Below are positions 55,157 through 62,936 of a stretch of 64,000 nt of DNA, one piece after another. Made by a program: the position numbers and the translations under genes. Positions within the stretch are counted from its first letter, which is position 1, and each line of letters starts with the position of its first letter. Location of the stretch: contig CALHYX010000014.1 of the NCBI GenBank assembly GCA_938041035.1, positions 36,686 through 100,685 on the forward strand, written 5' to 3'. The stretch is from an uncultured Acidimicrobiales bacterium. Its GTDB lineage: Bacteria > Actinomycetota > Acidimicrobiia > Acidimicrobiales > SHLQ01. The notes beneath the pieces are model-generated. The model did not search any database. It saw only the letters and a program-made list of their open reading frames with translations, and was not told the origin of the DNA.

Positions 55157-56380
55157 ATGGACGACAAACCCCGAAATCTGCGCACCATGATCGCGGAGGC
55201 CAAAGACACCTCCGAGCTCATGGTCGACCTCGCCTACGCGGCGGTGTATTTCAACGACCCGGACATGGCCGAGGAAGTCACCGAGCTCGAAGAGCAGATG
55301 ACGTCGCTCGTGCAGGACATGCGCAAGCTGTGCGTGCTCGCCGTGCGCAGCCCTAAGGAGGCCGACGCCATGGCCTCGGTGCTCCAGGTCGTGTCGGCGA
55401 TGGAACGCATCGCCAACGACGCGGTCGACGTCGCTCGGGTCGTCACCCACCAACTCGGTATCCCGGCGCAGTTTCTGGCCGACCTGGCCGAAGCCTCGGA
55501 GGTCTCGCACCGGGTACTGGTCAGCGAAGGGTCGCACATGGCAAACCGGCCGGTGTCCGCTCTTGAGCTACCGGTGGCGACCGGCATGAGGATCATGGCC
55601 ATCCGGCGCGACCGAGTGTGGGAGACGGCCGTCGATGGCGACACCATCATCGTGCCCGGCGACGCTTTGTTCCTGCGGGGTTCTCCCGCCGGGATCCGCC
55701 GGCTCCGCGAACTGGCCGCCGCCCCCGCCTGGGTGCCGCCCGAGGGCGATGCCGAGACGATCGTGACCGACCTCGACCGTGCGGTCGACGTGCTGGTCGA
55801 GATGAAGAACCTGTCCGAAGTCGCCGTCGGTCTGGCCTATTCATCGCTGGTGCTGGGCGACGCGACCCTGGCCGCGGAGGTCAAAAAACTGCAGGACCGG
55901 CTCGACGAGATGAAGGACCGGCTCGAGCTGTGGGTGCTGCGCGCCGCGGCCGACAATCTCGACCCCTCGCCCCTGCGGGGTCTGCTCCACCTGGCCGAGG
56001 CGGCCGAGGACATCGGCGATCAGGCTCAACAGCTGGTCTGGTTGGTCGAAAACCGCGACGAGGTGCATCCGGTACTCGAGCTGGCGCTCGGGGAGTCCGA
56101 CGACGTGGTGATGGGGGTTCCGGTGGCGGCCGGCAGCTCCTGCGACGAGAGCACGCTGTCCACCCTCCAGCTCAACATCGAACCGGGCTTCACGGTCCTC
56201 GCCATCCGCCGCGGCGGGGGGTATTTGTACCGCCCGCGCGGTCACGTACGGCTCCACGCGGGCGACGAACTGATCGCCAGCGGTCCCGACGAGGGTCGGG
56301 CGCTACTCGCCGAGATGTGTGGCTGGCATCTCGTCGACGACGAGGAAACCGGTGAACGAGAGCTGCTTCCGGCGAACTGA
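55157..56380 (+). CDS. Double PhoU/TrkA-C domain protein, putative cation-transport regulator
   Basis: This 407-residue cytoplasmic protein consists of two similar halves. Each has a PhoU-like helical bundle (TSELMVDLAYAAVYFNDPDM and VDVLVEMKNLSEVAVGLAYS) and then a TrkA-C (RCK_C) beta domain (LPVATGMRIMAIRRD...IIVPGDALFLRGS and LNIEPGFTVLAIRRG, then VRLHAGDELIASGPDEG). The TrkA-C domains usually bind a ligand such as a nucleotide to gate a K+ or Mg2+ transporter. Adjacency to the SLC41/MgtE-like gene suggests it controls that transporter. Confidence 0.88.
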   Translation: MDDKPRNLRTMIAEAKDTSELMVDLAYAAVYFNDPDMAEEVTELEEQMTSLVQDMRKLCVLAVRSPKEADAMASVLQVVSAMERIANDAVDVARVVTHQLGIPAQFLADLAEASEVSHRVLVSEGSHMANRPVSALELPVATGMRIMAIRRDRVWETAVDGDTIIVPGDALFLRGSPAGIRRLRELAAAPAWVPPEGDAETIVTDLDRAVDVLVEMKNLSEVAVGLAYSSLVLGDATLAAEVKKLQDRLDEMKDRLELWVLRAAADNLDPSPLRGLLHLAEAAEDIGDQAQQLVWLVENRDEVHPVLELALGESDDVVMGVPVAAGSSCDESTLSTLQLNIEPGFTVLAIRRGGGYLYRPRGHVRLHAGDELIASGPDEGRALLAEMCGWHLVDDEETGERELLPAN

Positions 56381-56434
56381 GCGAACCCATGGATTCGATC
56401 CCCCGCTAGGGTGCTCGCCGATGGAGGCTCCGCG

Positions 56435-57307
56435 ATGACCAACCCAACCCAGCGCCGGCTCTTGACGGTGCATGCCCACCCCGACGACGAAGCGTCCAAA
56501 GGCGCCGCCACCGTGGCCAAGAACAAGGCGGACGGCGGCCGTTCGGTGCTGGTGTGCTGCACCGGCGGCGAAGAAGGGTCGATCCTCAACGAGGCGATGA
56601 ACCGTCCCGAAATCGTCGAGAACCTCGCCGAGGTTCGCCGCCAGGAACTGGCGCTCGCCACCAAGGTCATCGGCTACGACGACGTGGTGATGCTCGGCTA
56701 CCGCGACTCGGGTATGCCCGACTCCGAGGCCAACGCCCGTTCGGACTGCTTTCACCGGGCTGATCTCGATGAAGCGGTTGGTCGATTGGTGGCGGTCATC
56801 CGCCGGGAGCGACCCCACGTGGTCATCACCTACAGCGACGACCAGAAGGGCTACCAGCATCCGGACCACATCAAGGTGCACGAGATTTCGGTGCCGGCAT
56901 TCGAAAGGGCCGGTGACCCCGAGGCCTACCCCGATCTCGGGGAACCCTGGCAGCCGTTGAAGCTCTACTACTGCGAATGGTCGCGCCGGCGCATCGAGTC
57001 ACGCCACCAGGCGTTTCTCGAGCTCGGGTTGGAGTCGCCCTACGACGAGGGGTGGTTCGAGCGGCGCCCGAACGACGAACGCATCACCACGCGGGTGCCG
57101 ATTCGGGACTACTTCGAAGCGCGCACCGAAGGTCTGCGAGCCCACGCGACCCAGGTCGACCCGGAGTCGTCGTTCTGGTTTGGTCTGCCCTTCGAGGTCG
57201 ATCGCGACACCTACCCGTTCGACGACTATCACCTCGCGAAATCGTTGGTCGAGACCGAACTGCCCGAGGACGATGTCTTTGCCGGCATCGCCGGTCTCGA
57301 GCGCTGA
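56435..57307 (+). CDS. mca: Mycothiol S-conjugate amidase
   Basis: This 290-residue PIG-L-family zinc amidase has TVHAHPDDEASKGAATVAKN near the N-terminus, VCCTGGEEGSILNEAMNRPE, LGYRDSGMPDSEAN and YQHPDHIKVHEISV. These segments follow Mca, which cleaves mycothiol conjugates and exports the mercapturate. It indicates that the host makes mycothiol, an actinobacterial trait. The ATG 56435 was chosen because GGAGG lies eight bases upstream. It is followed one base later by an SCP2-like gene. Confidence 0.93.
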   Translation: MTNPTQRRLLTVHAHPDDEASKGAATVAKNKADGGRSVLVCCTGGEEGSILNEAMNRPEIVENLAEVRRQELALATKVIGYDDVVMLGYRDSGMPDSEANARSDCFHRADLDEAVGRLVAVIRRERPHVVITYSDDQKGYQHPDHIKVHEISVPAFERAGDPEAYPDLGEPWQPLKLYYCEWSRRRIESRHQAFLELGLESPYDEGWFERRPNDERITTRVPIRDYFEARTEGLRAHATQVDPESSFWFGLPFEVDRDTYPFDDYHLAKSLVETELPEDDVFAGIAGLER

Positions 57308-57308
57308 G

Positions 57309-57695
57309 ATGGCCGAGTTCTTGTCCGATGCCTGGTTGGATCGCTACGCCGAACTCGGCGCCGAGCTGCCCGAGATCCCCGATGTCGACGCTTCCATCAG
57401 CTACGAGGTTGCGGGAGCCCCGGCGGGCAAGGTGCGGTACCACGAGGTGATTTCCGCCGGCCGGGTGGTCGAGGTCAACCCGGGAAAGCTCGCCGGGGCC
57501 GAGATCGCGGTTACGTGGAAATACCCCGAAGCGGTGGCATGGCTTCAGGGTAAGGACCCGGAGGCGTCGTTCATGGAAGGGCGCACCAAGGTCGAGGGCG
57601 ACTACCCGCGGTGGCTGCTGGGGCTCCGCCCCCTGCGAACGTCGGACGCCTGGAAGGCCATGCTGGCGGCGCTGGCCGCGGAATCGGAGACCTGA
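57309..57695 (+). CDS. SCP2-like sterol-binding-fold protein
   Basis: This 128-residue soluble protein has features of the SCP2 fold seen in actinobacteria: AGKVRYHEVISAGRVVEVNP, GAEIAVTWKYPEAVAWLQG and ASFMEGRTKVEGDYPRWLLG. SCP2-like domains bind lipids or act as part of maleylpyruvate isomerase-type enzymes. It begins one base after mca, so the two are coupled. A link to thiol or lipid conjugate handling is inference. Confidence 0.75.
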   Translation: MAEFLSDAWLDRYAELGAELPEIPDVDASISYEVAGAPAGKVRYHEVISAGRVVEVNPGKLAGAEIAVTWKYPEAVAWLQGKDPEASFMEGRTKVEGDYPRWLLGLRPLRTSDAWKAMLAALAAESET

Positions 57696-57698
57696 CGG

Positions 57699-58535
57699 TC
57701 AGCGGGCCCGCATGGCTCGGCGGATGCCGCGGTAGTCGATCAGCGTGACGGGTGCCGCCTCGATGGCCGAAGCCAGATCGCTTTGCGCCCCGAGCGCGGC
57801 GGCGGCGGCCACCCGGGCGGGGCCCGCCGTTGGATCGGCCGCCTGAAGCTCAGGGGTGTCGATCGCCGGCTGCAGACTGAGCTCGGTCACCCCGGGCTCC
57901 AGGTCGGCGACACACTCGGCCAGCGAGGTGGCGCGGTCAACGTCGTGGACGAACCGGTAGTGGTCCGGCGCCAACACGCCTTCTTCGGTGGCGAGTTGGC
58001 GAAAGGGGAAACCGGCCTCGTGCTCGGCCGGGCCGCTCTCAAGGCGAATCGGCAGCTGAAACTCACACGCCAGGTCGAGGTAGACGTCGAAGAACTCCGG
58101 ACGCGACTGCAGTGCGTTCAGATGGGTGGTGAGATGCGAGACGTTGAAGCCCCACAGCACCGCCCGTTCGATCTGGGCCCGGGCCTCGCGGCGAACCTCG
58201 TCGAGGTCGGCGTGGTCCCACAGGTCGGCGACGGTGCGCGGGAAGCCTCCGTCGCCGTCGAGCAACGAGGGTGCGTGGGTGATGGGGCCCCATCGCAGTG
58301 CGTCGAGCTGGCTGTTGAACGTGAGGTGCACGCCCATGTCCTCACCGCGGTAGGCCTGAGCGGCCTGCCGGGCCCACGGACACGGAATCGCCACGGCTGC
58401 GGTCGTGGCGAGACCTTCGCGCAGGGCGGTGTAGGCGGCGGCGTTCGCCGCGTGGCACGAACCGACAAAGTCGGCGGAGATGATGAGAAGACGGTCGTCG
58501 GGGGCATGCCCCAGGATTTCGGCGAGAGAACTCAC
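57699..58535 (-). CDS. ChbG/YdjC-like carbohydrate deacetylase
   Basis: This 278-residue protein has a ChbG-type layout: LLIISADFVGSCHAANAAAY near the N-terminus (canonical family motif DDFG), MGVHLTFNSQ, a HLTTHLNALQSRPEFFDVY motif with the two metal-binding His, and FRFVHDVDRATSL-type segment near the end. ChbG removes acetyl groups from chitobiose-like oligosaccharides. The first motif is altered (ADFVG instead of DDFG), so activity or specificity may differ. It starts at GTG. Confidence 0.8.
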   Translation of the reverse strand: MSSLAEILGHAPDDRLLIISADFVGSCHAANAAAYTALREGLATTAAVAIPCPWARQAAQAYRGEDMGVHLTFNSQLDALRWGPITHAPSLLDGDGGFPRTVADLWDHADLDEVRREARAQIERAVLWGFNVSHLTTHLNALQSRPEFFDVYLDLACEFQLPIRLESGPAEHEAGFPFRQLATEEGVLAPDHYRFVHDVDRATSLAECVADLEPGVTELSLQPAIDTPELQAADPTAGPARVAAAAALGAQSDLASAIEAAPVTLIDYRGIRRAMRAR

Positions 58536-58592
58536 CCGTAGGACGCTAGCGGTTGGTCCCGAGCCTCAGCTCGCCGGGCGCGGCACCGCCGG

Positions 58593-59147
58593 TCACCCGC
58601 CGACCCGATCGGCCGCCGGTGTGGTCCCCGAAACCAGTGGTTGGTCGGGCCCATCGCACGCCGACCACAGCCCCCGACCCTCTCGCACCGCGTCGGCCCG
58701 AGCGACCCGCAGCGCCGGTGCCAAGGTGTCGTTGGGGGCGTGGATCACGACATCGGCGAAACCTTCGCGAACCAGACTGTGGTTGATGAACAACCCATCG
58801 CTCGGCCGATACAGATAGGCCAGGAGCCGATCGAACCGGTCTCGAGCCAGGACGTCGCGCACCAACAACAACGGTGTTCCGGGCGGGGCCAACTCCTGGA
58901 GTCGTCGGGTGGACTCGGCGCCGAAACACTGTGGCGGACGGTTCGGGTCGACCGATTCGGGGGTATCGAGCCCGAGGAGTCGGACCCGGGTGGTTTCTCC
59001 GCCCACGATGACATCGAGGGTGTCGCCGTCGACGATGGCGACGACCACCGCGTTCGCCGCTCCATCGGCCGGTTGCGGCATGCTGGTGGCGGCACAACCG
59101 GCACCTCCGGCGAGAACGGACACTGCGGCGATCACGGTTCGCAACAC
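58593..59147 (-). CDS. SNase-like nuclease lipoprotein
   Basis: This 184-residue protein starts at GTG 59147 with a short lipoprotein signal (MLRTVIAAVSVLAGGAGC, lipidated C18). A thermonuclease-type domain follows: IVDGDTLDVIVGGETTRVRL, LGLDTPESVDPNRPPQCFG, RDVLARDRFDRLLAYLYR and FINHSLVREGFADV. It should be an extracellular, membrane-anchored Ca-dependent nuclease. A longer frame (ATG 59279) would put a Thr/Lys/Pro tandem repeat before the signal peptide, which is unlikely. Confidence 0.85.
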   Translation of the reverse strand: MLRTVIAAVSVLAGGAGCAATSMPQPADGAANAVVVAIVDGDTLDVIVGGETTRVRLLGLDTPESVDPNRPPQCFGAESTRRLQELAPPGTPLLLVRDVLARDRFDRLLAYLYRPSDGLFINHSLVREGFADVVIHAPNDTLAPALRVARADAVREGRGLWSACDGPDQPLVSGTTPAADRVGG

Positions 59148-59206
59148 CCGGTTCCCGGTGGCTCGAACGGGGCACGGACGCCACGGCTGCCCGGCGGCCG
59201 TCGCCC

Positions 59207-59260
59207 TAGTGGTCGGCTTGGTAGTGGTCGGCTTGGTGGTGGTCGGCTTGGTGGTGGTGT
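59207..59260 (-). repeat. 15-bp tandem repeat upstream of the nuclease gene
   Basis: Three and a half copies of a 15-bp unit (TAGTGGTCGGCTTGG and variants) lie 60-113 bp upstream of the nuclease start. They are in the leader if the start at 59147 is right. Copy-number change could alter spacing of promoter or leader elements. Confidence 0.75.
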
Positions 59261-59375
59261 GCGGCCCGATGATGGCCATCGCGTGCCCGTCTCCTCGGTC
59301 GGGGCCGTGTGCGTCCGCCGACCGCGGCGGCAACGGGCCGCGAGGGGTTACGCGGCGGGGGAGGGGAGGTGCAGG

Positions 59376-59606
59376 CTAAGCGGCCGACGCCAGATCGAAG
59401 TCCGGCGCCTCGGTTTCCTCGCTGCTGTCGCCGACCGTAGTCGAACCGGCGAACTCGGGGCGACGGGCTGCCGCGAGGGCCGCCCGAGCATCGGCAATGC
59501 CGCGGCGGCCGACCTCGCGGACCTCGTCATCGAGGCGCCAGCCGGTTTCCACGCTGCTGAGGCGAGGGGTGGTGTTGGGGGTTTCGAGGAGCAGTTGCTG
59601 AGCCAT
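59376..59606 (-). CDS. Small uncharacterised protein
   Basis: This 76-residue soluble protein has a short helical core (WRLDDEVREVGRRGIADARA, then ALAAARRPEF) and an acidic Ser/Glu-rich C-terminus (EETEAPDFDLASAA). It resembles short actinobacterial proteins of unknown function by the DEVREVGRRGIA segment, but no family can be named. There is only a weak ribosome site. An alternative reading in the opposite direction looks less like protein. Confidence 0.55.
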   Translation of the reverse strand: MAQQLLLETPNTTPRLSSVETGWRLDDEVREVGRRGIADARAALAAARRPEFAGSTTVGDSSEETEAPDFDLASAA

Positions 59607-59642
59607 GACACCAGTATCTCGACCCCCTCGGACACTCTTGCC

Positions 59643-59664
59643 AAACCCTGAAAAATCAGGGTTT
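59643..59664 (-). terminator. AT-containing hairpin between enoyl-CoA hydratase and small protein genes
   Basis: AAACCCTGA-AAAA-TCAGGGTTT is a perfect nine-base-pair stem with a four-base loop. It is ~50 bp past the stop of the enoyl-CoA hydratase gene on the minus strand and before the start of the small protein gene. Terminator function is likely, though a T-run is lacking. Confidence 0.55.
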
Positions 59665-59716
59665 CGAGCCAGTCCGGCCTGTGGATAACCGGTTGCTCGG
59701 AGGGTGGGGGCCGCCG

Positions 59717-60541
59717 CTAGTCAAACACCGGCGCCCGCTTTTCGAAGTAGGCCGAGACCGCCTCCACCTGATGGGGGCTACCGATCAGGGCCCCCATGTG
59801 GGCCCGCTCGGAGGCGAACGCCTCGGCGACGCTCAGACCATCGACTTCATCGATCAGCGATTTGCCGCGTCGAATCGCCTCGGGCGACCGGGCGGCGATG
59901 TCGTGCGCCAGGGCGAGCGCGCTGGCTCGGGGGTCATCGCTGAGCCGGGTTGCCAGGCCCATCTCCACCGCTTCTCGGCCGTTCACCATGGCACCGGTCC
60001 AGTACAGCTCCTTGGCTTTGTCCGGGCCGACCAGAGGCGGCAGGAGCACGGTGGCGCACATGTCGGGGATCAGTCCCCAACGAATTTCAAGGACCGACAT
60101 CTGGGCATCGGGGTGCACGATCCGGAGATCGCCGCCGAGGGCCAGCTGCAAACCGCCACCCAGCGCATGACCGTGGACGGCCATGATCACGGGCACCCCG
60201 AGCTCCCTCCACCCCCAGACCGACTGCTGGGCACCGTGGGTGATGCGACCGTCGACCCGCCCGATCAGGCCGGCATCGACCTGCTCGGCGCCATCGTCCG
60301 CGCCGATGCCGCCGTCATCGCCCGCCATGGCCTGGAAGCTGGCGAAATCGAGCCCCGCACAGAACGACTCGCCCTCGCCCGAGACCACCACCGCTCGCAA
60401 TGCGGCGTCGGTGGCCAACGAGGCCGACGTCTCGATAAGCGCTGCGAACATCGCCGGATCGAGGGCATTGCGCTTGTCCGCCCGGTTGAGACGAACATCG
60501 GCCACCCCATCCGTCGTGGTCACCGTTACCCGGTCGTTCAT
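59717..60541 (-). CDS. Enoyl-CoA hydratase/isomerase family protein
   Basis: This 274-residue crotonase has DVRLNRADKRNALDPAMFAA, the oxyanion-hole segment GEGESFCAGLDFASF, and a second one (VPVIMAVHGHALGGGLQLAL, GGDLRIVHPDAQMSVLEI). The usual active-site glutamate region reads RWGLIPDMCATVLLPPLVG, where one of the two canonical glutamates is missing, so hydratase activity is uncertain. Role in acyl-CoA metabolism is inferred. It stands alone, divergent from the repeat region. Confidence 0.9.
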   Translation of the reverse strand: MNDRVTVTTTDGVADVRLNRADKRNALDPAMFAALIETSASLATDAALRAVVVSGEGESFCAGLDFASFQAMAGDDGGIGADDGAEQVDAGLIGRVDGRITHGAQQSVWGWRELGVPVIMAVHGHALGGGLQLALGGDLRIVHPDAQMSVLEIRWGLIPDMCATVLLPPLVGPDKAKELYWTGAMVNGREAVEMGLATRLSDDPRASALALAHDIAARSPEAIRRGKSLIDEVDGLSVAEAFASERAHMGALIGSPHQVEAVSAYFEKRAPVFD

Positions 60542-60571
60542 GGCGTCTGTCTGTCTTTCTTTGTCTGACCG

Positions 60572-60712
60572 GTGTGGGCCGGTCGCTGGTCTGGTGGCCC
60601 GAGGCTGGTGGGCCGGTCGCTGGTCTTGTGGCCCGCGGCTGGTGTGGGCCGGTGGTTGGTCTTGTGGCCCGAGGCTGGTGTGGGCCGGTGGTTGGTCTCC
60701 TAGCCCGCGGTG
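60572..60712. repeat. Four-copy 36-bp tandem repeat (minisatellite)
   Basis: Four head-to-tail copies start at 60572, 60608, 60642 and 60678, of length 36, 34, 36 and 35 (core GTGTGGGCCGG, then TGGCCCGAGGCTG). There are no unique spacers. The repeat fills most of the 282-bp gap before the F420-type oxidoreductase gene. Nothing else was recognised in that gap. Confidence 0.9.
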
Positions 60713-60823
60713 AGGCGACGGTAGTCGCTCGGTCGCAGGTCGGGCGAGTGCTCGGCTGGTCGCGGCGCCCGGGCCATGTACGCTCGGACCGCTCGCCCAT
60801 CGACCGCGCTATTCGGAGGCCCC

Positions 60824-61807
60824 ATGGTCGCAGACGACGACGGCACCTACACCGGGTACGGCATGACCGTGCCGTTCCCGGGTCCGCTGCACCGCCAGCG
60901 CGAAGCCATCGAGAACCTGGCCGGGCTCGGCTACACCGACGTGTGGTCGGCCGAAGCCACCGGCGCCGATGGGCTCACGCCCCTCGCGCTCGCGTCGGTC
61001 TGGGCGCCGCGGTTGCGTCTCGGCACGGCGATTCTGCCCGCGTTCACACGCGGGCCGGCGCTCATGGCCCAGAGCATCGCCGGCATGGCCTCGGCCGCGC
61101 CGGGGCGGTTCGTCGCCGGCATCGGGTCGTCCTCCAACGTCATCGTCGAAAATTGGAACGGCATCGAATTTGTCGACCCGTACAAGCGCACGCGCGACCT
61201 CGTCCGATTTCTGCGCGCCGCGATGGGTGGCGAAAAGGTCACCGAGACCTACGACACGTTTGCGGTCAACGGGTTCCGTCTGACCGAGGTACCCGAGCAG
61301 CCGGTGCCGGTGTTGGTGGCCGCGTTGCGGGAAGGCATGTTGCGGATGGCCGGCCGGGAGAGCGACGGCGCCATCGTGAACTGGCTGTCGGCCGAAGATG
61401 TTGCCCGCGTGGCCGCGATCGTGCACGAACAGGGACCGGGCAAGGAGATCGTGGCCCGGTTGTTCCTGTGTCCGAGCCCGGACCGCGAGGCGGTGTTGCC
61501 GGTGGCCAAGTACGCCATGGCGGCCTACCTCAACGTGCCGGTGTACCGGGCCTTCCACGAATGGATGGGGCGCGGTGATGCCCTCGGCGAACACTGGGAA
61601 CAATGGGCGGCCGGCGATCGCAAGGGGTCGCTCGAGAAGATCCCCGACGAGATCGCGGACTCGCTGGTGATCCACGGGTCGATCGACGACTGCTATGACC
61701 ACGTGCAGCGCTACCTCGCGAACGGGGTGACGACGCCGTCGCTCACGCTTTTGCCCCTCGCTCCGTTCGACATGGACGAAGCCATAGCGGGCCTCGCTCC
61801 TCGATAG
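60824..61807 (+). CDS. LLM-class oxidoreductase, probably F420-dependent
   Basis: This 327-residue TIM-barrel protein belongs to the luciferase-like family: IENLAGLGYTDVWSAEATGA, RLRLGTAILPAFTRGPALMA, APGRFVAGIGSSSNVIVENW and FRLTEVPEQPVPVLVAALRE. This pattern is that of actinobacterial F420-dependent LLM enzymes rather than flavin monooxygenases. cofC elsewhere in the window shows that F420 is made. The substrate is not predictable. The ATG at 60824 has GGAGG five bases upstream. Confidence 0.9.
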   Translation: MVADDDGTYTGYGMTVPFPGPLHRQREAIENLAGLGYTDVWSAEATGADGLTPLALASVWAPRLRLGTAILPAFTRGPALMAQSIAGMASAAPGRFVAGIGSSSNVIVENWNGIEFVDPYKRTRDLVRFLRAAMGGEKVTETYDTFAVNGFRLTEVPEQPVPVLVAALREGMLRMAGRESDGAIVNWLSAEDVARVAAIVHEQGPGKEIVARLFLCPSPDREAVLPVAKYAMAAYLNVPVYRAFHEWMGRGDALGEHWEQWAAGDRKGSLEKIPDEIADSLVIHGSIDDCYDHVQRYLANGVTTPSLTLLPLAPFDMDEAIAGLAPR

Positions 61808-61835
61808 TCCTTCGGTCTCGATCGATCGGTGGCGC

Positions 61836-62936
61836 TCAACGCCTCGCGCCCGTCATCCGGGCTGCGGCCCGCAGGTGGTCGGTGAGATCCGAAAGTTGGC
61901 TGTGGGCGTTGAGGCCGCTGGTCGACGGCATGACATACACCGGGCGCCCGCCGATGTCGGTGGGCTGTCGGCCGGCCGTCGCCTTGCGGTTCACGGCGAG
62001 CCGATAGCCGGCGAGGCCGACGAAACACACACCGGCCGGCTGCAACCACTCGGCCAGCCTCGAGACCCGTTCGAACCCGGAGCGGTATTCGCTGGCGTCG
62101 AGCTCGTCGGCTCGACGGGTTGGGCGTTTGACCAGGTCGGTCAGGCCGAGTCCGTGATGGCGCAGCGCATGGAACGGGTCGCGATCGACGGAGGCGAGCC
62201 CGGCGCCGATCGCGGCCGGCCAGAAACGGTTGCCGGGGGTCATGAACCCGATCCCGGAGTCGGCGGAATTGGGTGACGGGTTCAAACCGACGACGAGCAG
62301 GTTCATGTCGGCGCCGACGGTGTCGGGGAGCGTGTGTCGGCGGGTCGCGCGCACGGTGTACGCCGGATCCTCGGAGCCGCGCCGGGTGGGCGCGGCCCGC
62401 ATCTCGTCGATCGCAAAGCCGGCGCCCGTGACGACATCGACCAGTTGATGCTCGGACCACAGCGAGAACCGTCGTCCGGCGAACGCGTCGTCTTCGAACT
62501 CGGCGAACTCGGCGGGTTCCTCCGCGCCGAAGACCACCAGCTCGATCGGTGCCCTCGGGGCGAGGGCTCGGTGGAGGTCAGCCAACGCGGCGGGCACCGC
62601 GTGGCGGGGCAGGTGGACGTAGACCTTCGAGGCGTACGCTCCGCCCAGGGCACCGCGCCGAAAGGGCAAGGCATCGACGCTGGCCAGCACCCGCCTGGCG
62701 TCGGGGGCGTGGTCGGGAACGCGGGCCAGCATGGCTGGGGTCGCGTCGAGCGCGATTGCATTGGCCCCCACGTGAGGCGTGAACCAACCCGGTCCGCAGC
62801 CGAGATCGACGACCGGACCGTCCGCGGGGTCGGTGCGGCGGCCGAACGCCGTGGCCGTATCGACATCGGGTGGCTGTCGGGCCTCGGTCCACTCGAGCGC
62901 CCGCTGCTGATACACCGAGATGGTCTGCGGGTCCAT
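61836..62936 (-). CDS. Fusion of SAM-dependent methyltransferase and mismatch-specific (MUG/TDG) DNA glycosylase
   Basis: The 366-residue protein has an N-terminal class I methyltransferase (~20-195) with motif I PVVDLGCGPGWFTPHVG, then MLARVPDHAPDARRVLASVD and ALADLHRALAPRAPIELVVF. The C-terminal part (~211-366) is a MUG/TDG-type uracil/thymine-mismatch glycosylase: MNLLVVGLNPSPNSADSGIG (the GxNP motif), MTPGNRFWPAAIG, and VMPSTSGLNAHSQ near the end. The frame is continuous, so this is a real fusion. The glycosylase part would remove U or T from mismatches. The methyltransferase target is unknown. The ATG overlaps the stop of the upstream gene (TGATG). Confidence 0.88.
   Translation of the reverse strand: MDPQTISVYQQRALEWTEARQPPDVDTATAFGRRTDPADGPVVDLGCGPGWFTPHVGANAIALDATPAMLARVPDHAPDARRVLASVDALPFRRGALGGAYASKVYVHLPRHAVPAALADLHRALAPRAPIELVVFGAEEPAEFAEFEDDAFAGRRFSLWSEHQLVDVVTGAGFAIDEMRAAPTRRGSEDPAYTVRATRRHTLPDTVGADMNLLVVGLNPSPNSADSGIGFMTPGNRFWPAAIGAGLASVDRDPFHALRHHGLGLTDLVKRPTRRADELDASEYRSGFERVSRLAEWLQPAGVCFVGLAGYRLAVNRKATAGRQPTDIGGRPVYVMPSTSGLNAHSQLSDLTDHLRAAARMTGARR

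Noticed and set aside
60572..60712. CRISPR array suggested by the 36-bp period
   Set aside because: The copies are directly adjacent with no unique spacers, and no cas genes are present.
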